Shown piece by piece: positions 8,075 through 15,584 of a stretch of DNA of 37,819 bases. The first letter of the stretch is position 1. Each line of letters begins with the position of its first letter. A program made the translations under genes and the position numbers. The DNA comes from Bacteroidota bacterium. Its GTDB lineage: Bacteria > Bacteroidota > Bacteroidia > UBA8524. Location of the stretch: the NCBI GenBank assembly GCA_008933805.1, contig WBUH01000010.1, positions 1 through 37,819 on the forward strand, read 5' to 3'. Under the pieces are notes generated by a model. That model did no database searches. It was not told the DNA's origin and saw only the letters and a program-made list of their open reading frames with translations.

Positions 8075-8232
8075 ATTGATTATTCATCCTCATTACATTT
8101 AATACCTTTAAAAAATAATTCAAGAATAAAACAGCTTAAAGGGCTCATTACTAAACTTAAACCATTGTTTATTCGAAATCAAATAATCCCTATTTTCATT
8201 ACCCTAATTTTTCGACAAACAAATAATTAATA

Positions 8233-8264
8233 TTTGTATTAACGCCATTAATATTCAATCTTTG
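8233..8264 (+). promoter_or_regulatory. Probable promoter of the LamG-domain gene
   Basis: TTTG (8233-8236), 20 bases, then AATCTTTG (8257-8264), which has one mismatch to TAnnTTTG. The leader to the ATG at 8294 would be about 24 bases. Confidence 0.45.
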
Positions 8265-8293
8265 TACATATCATATATTCAATTTCTTAATAC

Positions 8294-9298
8294 ATGAAAA
8301 TAAAACTACTTTTAGCTTTACTTTTTACTTCTGCTTCAATTTTTTTAACGGCTCAAGTAAACCTAACCAATGGTTTGGTTGCATTTTATCCTCTAAACGG
8401 AGATGCATCAGACTCTAGTTCGAATGGATTAGACGGCACTCTAATCGGAACCTCATCAACTTCTAATCGATTCGGAAACTCAAACTCTGCTATATCATTT
8501 AATGGCTCAAGCGATGCCATTACAGTTGCCCACAATTCATTACTAAATCTTACTAGCGACAAAACCATTTCAGTATGGTATAAAATCATTGACAGCAGTA
8601 GCTTTAACCCATACCCTACTCTTATCTACAAAAAGGGTTCTACTGATTACCCAACTTTTGGTTTATATTTTCGTGAGGAGATCGCCTATGGATCATCACG
8701 TTTTAGGCCATGTTTTATTCAGGGCTCTACTATCAACAAAGAAGTATACACTAAAGAACGATACAGAGACTATATAAACCAATGGGTTCATCTTTTGGTT
8801 TCATATTCTTCATCTGATGGGTATATGCGCATATATTTCAACGGAGTTCTTTCAGATTCTTTGTCGACACCTTCTTTTGTATCAAATACTTCAACTGAAA
8901 GCCTTCAAATTGGTCGTGGTAATTCAATTAATTTCTCTGCCAATTACTTTAAAGGGTCACTAGATGACATTAGGATTTACAATAGGGTGCTTAATAATGC
9001 TGAAATCAATGCTGTTTTTACGGAAACATTTTCAACAAGCATAGGTGATGTATACTCTGATGCAAAGACCTTTATAGTTTACCCCAACTCATTTTCTACA
9101 ACCGTAACGATATATTCACCTAATGCTGCGGATAATGAAGTAGTAGTTAAAATATTTGATTTACAAGGAAAACTTGTAGGAGAGACGATGTTTGTTAACG
9201 GCGATGTTGTAGACTTAACACATCTTAAACAAGGTAACTACATCTTCCAGATTGAAAACAACAATATTATTGAAAGACATAGGGTTGTTAAACAATAA
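8294..9298 (+). CDS. Secreted LamG/concanavalin A-like protein with T9SS sorting domain
   Basis: The 334-residue product has a signal peptide (ending FLTAQ at about 21) and one LamG-like jellyroll domain at about 25-240. Visible family motifs are LVAFYPLNGDASDSSSNG near the start, a central TISVWYK strand, WVHLLVSY, MRIYFNG, and FKGSLDDIRIYNRVLN near the end. Such domains bind carbohydrate or protein ligands. The last 80 or so residues form a type A-like sorting domain (VYPNSFSTTVTIYSP, IFDLQGKLVGE, GNYIFQIE, a basic end). The usual PNP is PNS here. The protein is probably a surface adhesin. It sits alone between its own promoter and a strong terminator, and its DNA is more A+T-rich than that of nearby genes. 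Confidence 0.88.
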   Translation: MKIKLLLALLFTSASIFLTAQVNLTNGLVAFYPLNGDASDSSSNGLDGTLIGTSSTSNRFGNSNSAISFNGSSDAITVAHNSLLNLTSDKTISVWYKIIDSSSFNPYPTLIYKKGSTDYPTFGLYFREEIAYGSSRFRPCFIQGSTINKEVYTKERYRDYINQWVHLLVSYSSSDGYMRIYFNGVLSDSLSTPSFVSNTSTESLQIGRGNSINFSANYFKGSLDDIRIYNRVLNNAEINAVFTETFSTSIGDVYSDAKTFIVYPNSFSTTVTIYSPNAADNEVVVKIFDLQGKLVGETMFVNGDVVDLTHLKQGNYIFQIENNNIIERHRVVKQ

Positions 9299-9320
9299 AC
9301 CCATCTAAGTCAACATAAAA

Positions 9321-9350
9321 AAAGCCCCAAATCAAATGATTTGGGGCTTT
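9321..9350. terminator. Bidirectional rho-independent terminator
   Basis: AAAGCCCCAAATCA (9321-9334) pairs perfectly with TGATTTGGGGCTTT (9337-9350). A-rich sequence on the left and T-rich sequence on the right give a U tract in both directions. It serves the convergent LamG gene and the formiminotransferase gene. Confidence 0.93.
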
Positions 9351-9353
9351 TTT

Positions 9354-11039
9354 TTATTTTATCGCTGCTTCAACCTTTGCGATAAGATCATCTGCTTTAG
9401 CATGGTTCACCGCCAATAGTTGTTGAGCTCGGTCTTTTATATCATCGGCAAAAGCACGGTCTTTTAAACCCTGTGCATTCACAAGCACATTAAAGTATGC
9501 CCCGCGAACGGCTGTTTTCACGCATAGTACTCCCACACCTGCATCAGTGATACTATTGGGGTTACCCTTTTCAATCATTTGTCCTAGCAATACCAATCCG
9601 CTGTAAGCAGTTTCCATTACTTTATACGGAACTTGGCAAGCATATTTCGTGGCTTCTTCAATAGCCAATGAACGGGCTTTTTTCTCCTCGTCGTTAGACT
9701 TAGGCAACCCAAATGCTTCCATAATGCGATTAAATGCGCGGGTGTCTTCATCCACATCAGCAATCAATGCCTTTTTAAGTTCTTGGCCGTTTTTAGCCCA
9801 TTCTGAAAAGAACTCGCGTTTGTCTTCCCATCCGCGTTTATCTGCGCTTAAATTGGCTACCATTGCGCCTAATGACACGCCCAATGCTCCAACATAGGCA
9901 GCTATTGAACCACCACCCGGTGCCGGGCTATCGCTGGCCGTTTCATTGGCAAACTCTTTTAAAGTCATGTTTACCAATCTTTCATCGGCTATGCTGCGCA
10001 GTTTGTATTCAATAATTTTCTCGTTAGGATTAAACGGACCTAACTCGTCCAGTCCCATTGATTTAATCGCAATAAAGATTAGTTCTTCTTCGCTCACCCC
10101 TTCACTGCGGCCTTGCTTGTTCAAAAAGTAGCGTCCGGCCTCTAACATTGCTTGTAAGGGTATCAATCCTACCAATTCTGAACCTGTAACTCTCACTCCC
10201 CTTGCAGTAGCTTTGTTGCACACCTCATCAAAAGCCATGTGCACCGAGGTTACATTCATATTGGTAAGGTTCATGCTTATTTGCGCCACACCGTATTCTT
10301 CAATGTACCAACCAATGGCTTTTACCGCCTTTAATGTACCCGGAATACGGACAGGCTCGCCGTTTTCATCCAACACCAATTCGCCTAATACAGGGTGGCC
10401 GATGCGTTTGTTACGACCTGCTTCGCGCACATCAAACGCTATTGCGTTGGCTATACGGGTTGATTTTGTATTTAGGTTAACATTATAGGCAATTAGAAAA
10501 TCGCGTGCCCCAATTACTGTAGCACCGCGTTTTGCATCAAACACCGCAGGCCCGAAATCAGGCTTCCATTCAGGTAATTTGATTTTATCAAAGAAGCCTT
10601 CGTATTCACCGGCACGTATTACCGAAAGATTGCTGCGGTTTTTGTCTGCTTGAGCCTCTTCGTATAAATAGATGGGCAGGTTCAGTTCTTCTCCTACCCT
10701 TTTTGCCAATTTTTGAGCATACTTGGCAGTTTCTTCCATACTGATGCCTGCAACGGGTATCAACGGGCACACATCTGTAGCACCCATACGTGGATGCTCA
10801 CCGGTGTGTTTGCTCATATCTATTACTTCACCGGCCTTTTTTATTGCTTGGTAAGCCGCTTCTATCACAGCATCAGGTTCACCCACAAAAGTTACTACGG
10901 TGCGGTTAGTAGCTTTGCCGGGGTCTACATCTAACAACCTTACCCCCTCAACGGCTTCAATTACATCTGTAATCTGCTTTATTACCGCCATATCGCGGCC
11001 TTCACTAAAATTAGGCACACACTCTATAATTCTTTGCAT
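9354..11039 (-). CDS. Bifunctional formimidoyltransferase-cyclodeaminase
   Basis: The protein of about 561 residues fuses two folate enzymes. The N-terminal part (about 1-300) is glutamate formimidoyltransferase: it opens with MQRIIECVPNFSEGRD and carries the signature HTGEHPRMGATDVCP with the family's catalytic histidine. The C-terminal part (about 350-560) is formiminotetrahydrofolate cyclodeaminase, marked by SDSPAPGGGSIAAYVGALG. Together they move a formimino group from formiminoglutamate to tetrahydrofolate and release ammonia, giving 5,10-methenyl-THF; this is the last step of one histidine degradation route. I start at ATG 11039; an in-frame TTG at 11060 overlaps the promoter -7 box. 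No other hut gene is in the window. Confidence 0.96.
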   Translation of the reverse strand: MQRIIECVPNFSEGRDMAVIKQITDVIEAVEGVRLLDVDPGKATNRTVVTFVGEPDAVIEAAYQAIKKAGEVIDMSKHTGEHPRMGATDVCPLIPVAGISMEETAKYAQKLAKRVGEELNLPIYLYEEAQADKNRSNLSVIRAGEYEGFFDKIKLPEWKPDFGPAVFDAKRGATVIGARDFLIAYNVNLNTKSTRIANAIAFDVREAGRNKRIGHPVLGELVLDENGEPVRIPGTLKAVKAIGWYIEEYGVAQISMNLTNMNVTSVHMAFDEVCNKATARGVRVTGSELVGLIPLQAMLEAGRYFLNKQGRSEGVSEEELIFIAIKSMGLDELGPFNPNEKIIEYKLRSIADERLVNMTLKEFANETASDSPAPGGGSIAAYVGALGVSLGAMVANLSADKRGWEDKREFFSEWAKNGQELKKALIADVDEDTRAFNRIMEAFGLPKSNDEEKKARSLAIEEATKYACQVPYKVMETAYSGLVLLGQMIEKGNPNSITDAGVGVLCVKTAVRGAYFNVLVNAQGLKDRAFADDIKDRAQQLLAVNHAKADDLIAKVEAAIK

Positions 11040-11057
11040 AACACGTTCAGTTTGCGG

Positions 11058-11088
11058 CAAAAATAGTGGGTATTACCACAATATGAAA
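11058..11088 (-). promoter_or_regulatory. Probable promoter of the formimidoyltransferase-cyclodeaminase gene
   Basis: On the minus strand TTTC (11088-11085) is followed after 19 bases by TATTTTTG (11065-11058), a perfect -7 element. The start codon at 11039 follows after a leader of roughly 12-15 bases. Confidence 0.5.
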
Positions 11089-11124
11089 GCAGACGGTGCC
11101 TAATAATATATCGTTAAATGCGGA

Positions 11125-11553
11125 TTAGTTTATTTGGTTCCCTTCGCAATCTTCATTGCTTATTTCAATGGGCAGCTCTACCCCATCTAATATTCTCGCA
11201 CGGTGTTGTGAGCCCCATTCGTGCAAAGCACGTATTACTTTCCCAAGTGTTTTTCCGTACTCCGTCATTTCATATTCAACAGTAACGGGGGTTGTTGCGT
11301 AAACTTTGCGTGCAACTAATTGGTTCACCTCCAAATCCTTCAACTCTTTAGAGAGCATTTTTGCAGTCACACTTCCAATTTGTCGTTGCAACTCCATAAA
11401 GCGCAAAGGTGTTCCTTGGTGCAGCAACTCAAACAATATAGGCAGTTTCCACTTACCACCTACAATTTCAAGCGTATCAGTTATTGGCCTCATGTGGGCC
11501 TTACATTCTACCTTGGTTCTCACCTGTCCATCCATAACTACTGTCGTTTCCAT
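11125..11553 (-). CDS. HxlR family winged-helix transcriptional regulator
   Basis: From ATG 11553 the product is 142 residues, slightly longer than most members. The HxlR pattern is clear: an N-terminal cysteine (Cys17), then ITDTLEIVGGKWKLPILFEL, LRFMELQRQIGSVTAKML, the helix LKDLEVNQLVAR, and the wing TTPVTVEYEMTEYGKTL. Members are dimers that often sense reactive electrophiles or oxidants through the N-terminal cysteine and repress a divergent gene. That layout is seen here with the DoxX-like gene at 11648. An upstream in-frame TTG (11592) would lie upstream of the promoter's -7 box, so I reject it. A palindrome between the two genes is a likely binding site. Confidence 0.9.
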   Translation of the reverse strand: METTVVMDGQVRTKVECKAHMRPITDTLEIVGGKWKLPILFELLHQGTPLRFMELQRQIGSVTAKMLSKELKDLEVNQLVARKVYATTPVTVEYEMTEYGKTLGKVIRALHEWGSQHRARILDGVELPIEISNEDCEGNQIN

Positions 11554-11563
11554 AAATATACTC

Positions 11564-11581
11564 TTGTAAACTACTATACAA
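11564..11581. promoter_or_regulatory. Candidate HxlR-type operator
   Basis: TTGTA (11564-11568) and TACAA (11577-11581) form an inverted repeat with an 8-base spacer. It overlaps the end of the regulator's -7 box and its likely transcription start, where a bound dimer would block transcription. Found by eye only. Confidence 0.35.
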
Positions 11582-11609
11582 AAGTAAACCAATATATTTT
11601 ATATACCAA
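11579..11609 (-). promoter_or_regulatory. Probable promoter of the HxlR regulator
   Basis: On the minus strand TTGG (11609-11606) is followed after 19 bases by TACTTTTG (11586-11579), a perfect -7 element. The leader to the ATG at 11553 would be about 20 bases. Confidence 0.5.
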
Positions 11610-11647
11610 CATCATCCATCTTTGTTCCAACATTAATTTTTTTAACA

Positions 11648-12025
11648 ATGAAAAAAGCAACAACGATAGCCCGCATTCTGTTGGGCGCAATCTTTACATT
11701 ATTCTCTCTGATGTACTTCTTTAATATGATGCCTGCACAAGAAATGCACGGTGCAACAGCAACCTTCATGACGGGCCTGTTCAGCTCTGGCTATATGATG
11801 ACTCTGGTAAAAGCGATTGAACTTATTTGCGGAATTGCATTAATCACGGGGCAATTTGTACCACTAACCACTGTTGTAATCTTCCCGATTACCCTTAACA
11901 TTTTCTTATTTCACGCTTTTCTTGAGCCTGCTTCAGTAGCCATGTCGATAGTGTTGCTGGCATTAAACCTGTTTCTCGCCTACACACAAAAAGAGCGTTA
12001 CCAACTAATACTTGCGCGTAAATAA
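11648..12025 (+). CDS. DoxX-like small membrane protein
   Basis: The 125-residue product has four predicted membrane helices: about 5-25 (ARILLGAIFTLFSLMYFF), 45-70 (YMMTLVKAIELICGIALITG), 74-90 (LTTVVIFPITLNIFLF) and 95-112. The spacing, the G/A-rich first helix and the basic C-terminus (QKERYQLILARK) fit the DoxX/DoxD-like family, whose members are often linked to redox or thiol stress. It is divergent from an HxlR regulator with 94 bases between the starts, which suggests control by that regulator. A weak -7-like CATCTTTG lies at 11617. The family call is from helix pattern and context; the biochemical activity is unknown. Confidence 0.8.
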   Translation: MKKATTIARILLGAIFTLFSLMYFFNMMPAQEMHGATATFMTGLFSSGYMMTLVKAIELICGIALITGQFVPLTTVVIFPITLNIFLFHAFLEPASVAMSIVLLALNLFLAYTQKERYQLILARK

Positions 12026-12050
12026 GCCCTGTACAAGAATTCAATAAAGC

Positions 12051-12082
12051 AAAAAAGGAGCAACCAAGGTTGCTCCTTTTTT
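12051..12082. terminator. Bidirectional rho-independent terminator
   Basis: AAAAAAGGAGCAACC (12051-12065) pairs perfectly with GGTTGCTCCTTTTTT (12068-12082). It ends both the DoxX-like gene (+) and the second gldM gene (-). Confidence 0.93.
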
Positions 12083-12101
12083 ATTATCAGCTTCGCAAAA
12101 T

Positions 12102-13625
12102 CTATCTAACCGTGTAAGAAATATCAGGCATTGTATTAGCACCCAAAGGGCCTGTTCCCTTTATCTCGCTAAATATGATAACATCGCCCTTTTTAAGCGT
12201 GTTAATTTGGTCTTTAATATTTTGAGGAACAGCACTGCCTATTATGGATATAGGCCCTATAAAATCATTCTTACGGCGGATAAGACAACTGTAGGAGGTT
12301 ACCTTATAAGAGACCCCTGCAAAACCTATATCGTAAGCAGGCACAGCAAACAAGTTGTTTTGTGCTAAAATAACCCCTTTTGATTCAGTAGATGGTTTTA
12401 AACCGCCCAATTGCGCACTTGGGGGAGGCGGAGTTTTAGCTCTAAACACATATTGCCCGAAACTTTTAATTGAGCCGTCATCATTACGTACAGAAATATT
12501 TATCGTAACATTTCCTTTGGCGTTTACCCTCGCGATGTATTGATTGTCGCGGACTTTTGCCAAAGACCCGTTACTGATAGTGGCGATAACCCTATCGGTT
12601 GGCACACCGGGCACTGAAATTGAAATAGGGTTTTCTAATCCCATATACAGTACTTTCATTGCATCGGCAGATACTGCTGCAAACCCGCTAAAAACATTGT
12701 AGGTAGTGCTAAACGGATATTCTTTCAAACCGTCGCGTCCTTTCACCTTTATCACCCCTTTTACGGTTTGTTCCCCTTGAGTTGTTGCCTGTTTTGAATA
12801 GTTAAACATCCCATTTGGAGCAGCATAAGTTTGCCCGTCAAGCACTATCTCTGCTGCCTGCTTACTATCCGATGCAGCAAGAAAAATATCGGCTTCAAAC
12901 TTATCACCGGCCATCACAAAAGGTTTTTTCGGAACAATATGAGCCTCAAGCACATCAATGGTAACAGGCCCAACGCCGGTTTTACTGTAAAGCACATTCA
13001 AAACATCGGCATAGGTATTTTTGCAATCGTTCTGAAGCTTTGTCATAGTTGCCATTACCGCGGCAATGGGAACCCCCTCAAAGTTTATCACCTCCCATGT
13101 TTTACCGTTTTCATCAAGGGTATATAAATCAGTACGGATATTCTTGCGGTCTTCTTGGGGCACTAAGGCAATCATGCGGTCGCGTGCTTCATTAATTCGT
13201 CGTTTCAATTCGGCTGCTTTACCTTTATTCAGTAAAATATTGGCATGTTTCTCTGTATTGTCACTGTTTTTTAATTCAGCTTCTTTACCTGAGTCATCAA
13301 CAACTCTGCCGCCGCTTTCATCTGCCAATTCTTTCTTTAATTGCTCAATGTACTTTACAAAGTCTTCAGAAATCACTCTCCCCTGCTGTGCTTTCGCTTC
13401 CCATTCTTTGGTACGTTCGGGCTGGTTTTTCATCAAATCGGCAAAACTTTGTAACACGAAGTTGTTTTTTGCATCGATATTCTCACCCGTTTTGCGCATG
13501 CTTACCTCCATCATATAAAAGGCTTTCAGCACTTCCGCACTCACATTTAAGGCCAAAATGGCCAATAGCACCAGATACATCATGTTGATCATCTTTTGGC
13601 GCAAGCTTAGTTTTCCTGTTGCCAT
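12102..13625 (-). CDS. Second GldM paralogue (T9SS motor arm), GldM'
   Basis: The 507-residue product is collinear with the gldM product in the same cluster (511 residues). Both start with the same cytosolic-plus-helix segment, RQKMINMMYLVL followed by ALNVS, which is the single membrane helix that sits inside the GldL pentamer. Then comes a long periplasmic region of helical and beta domains, sharing FEADIFLAASDSKQ / FEADVLLVAYDSKQ and MGLENPISISVPG / IGLDNPISISVPG. The C-terminal domain contacts GldK/GldN in known systems. It is last in a separate gldN'-gldM' unit, 106 bases after gldN', and ends at a strong terminator. The frame is intact, so it is probably functional. Confidence 0.93.
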   Translation of the reverse strand: MATGKLSLRQKMINMMYLVLLAILALNVSAEVLKAFYMMEVSMRKTGENIDAKNNFVLQSFADLMKNQPERTKEWEAKAQQGRVISEDFVKYIEQLKKELADESGGRVVDDSGKEAELKNSDNTEKHANILLNKGKAAELKRRINEARDRMIALVPQEDRKNIRTDLYTLDENGKTWEVINFEGVPIAAVMATMTKLQNDCKNTYADVLNVLYSKTGVGPVTIDVLEAHIVPKKPFVMAGDKFEADIFLAASDSKQAAEIVLDGQTYAAPNGMFNYSKQATTQGEQTVKGVIKVKGRDGLKEYPFSTTYNVFSGFAAVSADAMKVLYMGLENPISISVPGVPTDRVIATISNGSLAKVRDNQYIARVNAKGNVTINISVRNDDGSIKSFGQYVFRAKTPPPPSAQLGGLKPSTESKGVILAQNNLFAVPAYDIGFAGVSYKVTSYSCLIRRKNDFIGPISIIGSAVPQNIKDQINTLKKGDVIIFSEIKGTGPLGANTMPDISYTVR

Positions 13626-13731
13626 AGGTTTAGTTATTAGTTAAGGTTATTGGTTTGTATATGAAATAAGGGAGCCGTTCGGGCTGCTTACACAACCCGT
13701 TACCAGCATTTATATGAAAAAAGTTATTTGA

Positions 13732-14547
13732 TTAGTATTCCCACAAATCGTGTTCGGTTTCCATCAGCTTTAATCTGATTTGCTCCGATTGATAAAGGGC
13801 GGCCAGTGAATTATCCGCAAACTCTTCCATTTGGCTTATTGGTAAATCAAATGCATTGGGGTATTTGGTTACATAACTGCTAAACAGCCGACCTTGAAAG
13901 AAATGGTCGAAGGAAACGCTAGCACGTTCATTGTGTACATTCAACATCTTATTTTGCACCAGTTGCGGGCGCAAATCATCATACTTCACCCAAAACAAAG
14001 GCATCTCAGGCAATTCAACACCGGCTACAATAGGTTTATACATTAGTGCCATGCCCACAATGCGGGGTATCATTCTACTTTGCTCGCTGTCAAAAATCCA
14101 TTCTTCAACAATCTTCCATTTGGTCATTTTCTCCAAATCAGGCTCTTCACAAATCGTTTGTTCACATAAATCCTCAGGGTCAACAGCGTCGGGACAAAGA
14201 GTATATACAATGTGGCAATAGCGTCCTAATGTAGGAATTGTTGTATCTACATAAATTTCTGTAAACTCATTGTTTTTATAGGCGGGAACCTGTCCCGTTA
14301 AAACAGCTTGATAAACCAACGCACTTAAACTGTTTTGCGGCCAGTTAAGGGCAATATTCTGCTTCTCACGTGTATCAATAATACGTTCAAGCGTCCATTG
14401 GAATGCTGCATCTGCTTCGCGTAAAGGCTCATAAGGGACGGCAGTAGCAGTAATATCTCGGGTAGGTTCTGGCAGGGGTTGAGCATTGCCAAAAGTACAT
14501 AGCATTGTCACCACACCCCATAAGGTGTATTTCAAAAATTCAGGCAT
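13732..14547 (-). CDS. Second GldN paralogue with a four-cysteine insertion, GldN'
   Basis: The 271-residue product has a signal peptide ending in FGNA-QP. It shares with GldN the block LREAD.AFQ...ER.IDTREKQN, the block KW.V.E.WIFD...S.MI.RI, ELPE.PLFWV, and the identical end EHDLWEY. Residues 105-137 differ: they carry Cys111, Cys118, Cys128 and Cys133, none of which is in GldN, and probably form a disulfide-bonded loop in the periplasm. F. johnsoniae also has a second GldN-like protein (GldO), so a paralogue as such is known. It follows a terminator after gldN and is paired with gldM'. It may build an alternative periplasmic ring with GldK. Confidence 0.92.
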   Translation of the reverse strand: MPEFLKYTLWGVVTMLCTFGNAQPLPEPTRDITATAVPYEPLREADAAFQWTLERIIDTREKQNIALNWPQNSLSALVYQAVLTGQVPAYKNNEFTEIYVDTTIPTLGRYCHIVYTLCPDAVDPEDLCEQTICEEPDLEKMTKWKIVEEWIFDSEQSRMIPRIVGMALMYKPIVAGVELPEMPLFWVKYDDLRPQLVQNKMLNVHNERASVSFDHFFQGRLFSSYVTKYPNAFDLPISQMEEFADNSLAALYQSEQIRLKLMETEHDLWEY

Positions 14548-14696
14548 AACAAATTGGTTTAAAGTGGAGTAGCTATATTTTCATAGCGGCGATTTAATGT
14601 ATAACGCCCTCCTTAAACACCTTATTGTTATACTAAAGAATTTGTTCAGGCTTTTCGATGAATGGAAACCAAACTACCAGAATCAAATAAAACAAA

Positions 14697-14722
14697 AAAG
14701 CCATCCCGTTTGGGATGGCTTT
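14697..14722 (-). terminator. Terminator between gldN and gldN'
   Basis: AAAGCCATCCC (14697-14707) pairs perfectly with GGGATGGCTTT (14712-14722) around a 4-base loop. On the minus strand it is followed by TTTTGTTTTATTT. It closes the porP-gldKLMN operon and separates it from gldN'-gldM'. Confidence 0.9.
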
Positions 14723-14739
14723 AAATATTATGTGGGGTA

Positions 14740-15576
14740 TTAATACTCCCAAAGGTCATGCTCCATTTCGAAAAGCTTTTGTTTCATACGCTCACCTTCA
14801 AGCAAGGCAGCCATACTATTGTCTTTAAACTCTTCGTAATCACGGATCATGTAATCGTATGCGTTGCTCCACTTAATGATGTAGCTGCTAAACATTCTTT
14901 TTTCAAAGAAATGAGCCATTGAAATACGGGCAGCATCATTAAAGGGGTTAAACATCTCTTGGTTTGTAAGTACTTTCTCACGAGTTTCATCCCAACGAAC
15001 CCAAAACAAAGGAGTTTCCGGTAATTCTAAACCGGCAGCGATAGGCTTAAACAAAGGAGCAATTGCAATAATACGTACAATCATTACGCTATGTTTAGTA
15101 TCGAAAATCCAGTCTTCCATTACCCTCCACTTTTGAATTTTTTCAGCATCAAACTCAGTGGTAATAACAGTATCAATCAAATCGTAGATATCGTCTGGGT
15201 TATTGGGGTTTGGTATTTGCTTTTGCTCTTTAATCGCACCGCGGTCAATAACTTCCTCAGCAGTAAATACTGATGAAAGAGAATCATTACGGTAGGCAAC
15301 CAAAGTACCATCCAACACCTTGCCGAAAACTATTTTACCCATGTGATTCCTTGGCCATGTAAGGCAAAGGTTTTGTTTCTCGCGGGTGTCAATTACCCTT
15401 TCAACCCTTTTTTGGTAAGCCACATCGGCTTCACGCAAACCTGGGTAAGGGATTGCTTTGCGTTCTTTTACAGCATCGTGAGAAAACGTGAAGTCTTCAA
15501 AATTTTGCTGAGCATTGGCAAACCCTGCAACAAAAAGCAGGATAAAAATTCCGAAATATTTTTTAATACTGTTCAT
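14740..15576 (-). CDS. gldN: T9SS/gliding protein GldN (PorN)
   Basis: The 278-residue periplasmic protein has a signal peptide ending in GFANA-QQ. It belongs to the GldN/PorN family, shown by the block READVAYQKRVERVIDTREK, the block KWRVMEDWIFDTKHSVMIVR, ELPETPLFWVRWDETREKV and the final EHDLWEY. In P. gingivalis, PorN and the lipoprotein PorK form large periplasmic rings that help couple the inner-membrane motor to the outer-membrane translocon. Its start lies 8 bases after the gldM stop, so the two are co-transcribed. It is the last gene before a strong terminator. Confidence 0.96.
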   Translation of the reverse strand: MNSIKKYFGIFILLFVAGFANAQQNFEDFTFSHDAVKERKAIPYPGLREADVAYQKRVERVIDTREKQNLCLTWPRNHMGKIVFGKVLDGTLVAYRNDSLSSVFTAEEVIDRGAIKEQKQIPNPNNPDDIYDLIDTVITTEFDAEKIQKWRVMEDWIFDTKHSVMIVRIIAIAPLFKPIAAGLELPETPLFWVRWDETREKVLTNQEMFNPFNDAARISMAHFFEKRMFSSYIIKWSNAYDYMIRDYEEFKDNSMAALLEGERMKQKLFEMEHDLWEY

Positions 15577-15584
15577 AATACTTT

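Noticed and set aside
11320-11724. 134-codon plus-strand frame overlapping the HxlR gene and the DoxX-like gene
   Set aside because: It is antisense to the clear HxlR coding sequence and runs through the shared promoter region into the DoxX-like gene in another frame.
12831-13588. Several plus-strand frames opposite gldM'
   Set aside because: They are antisense shadows of a conserved protein and resemble no known family.
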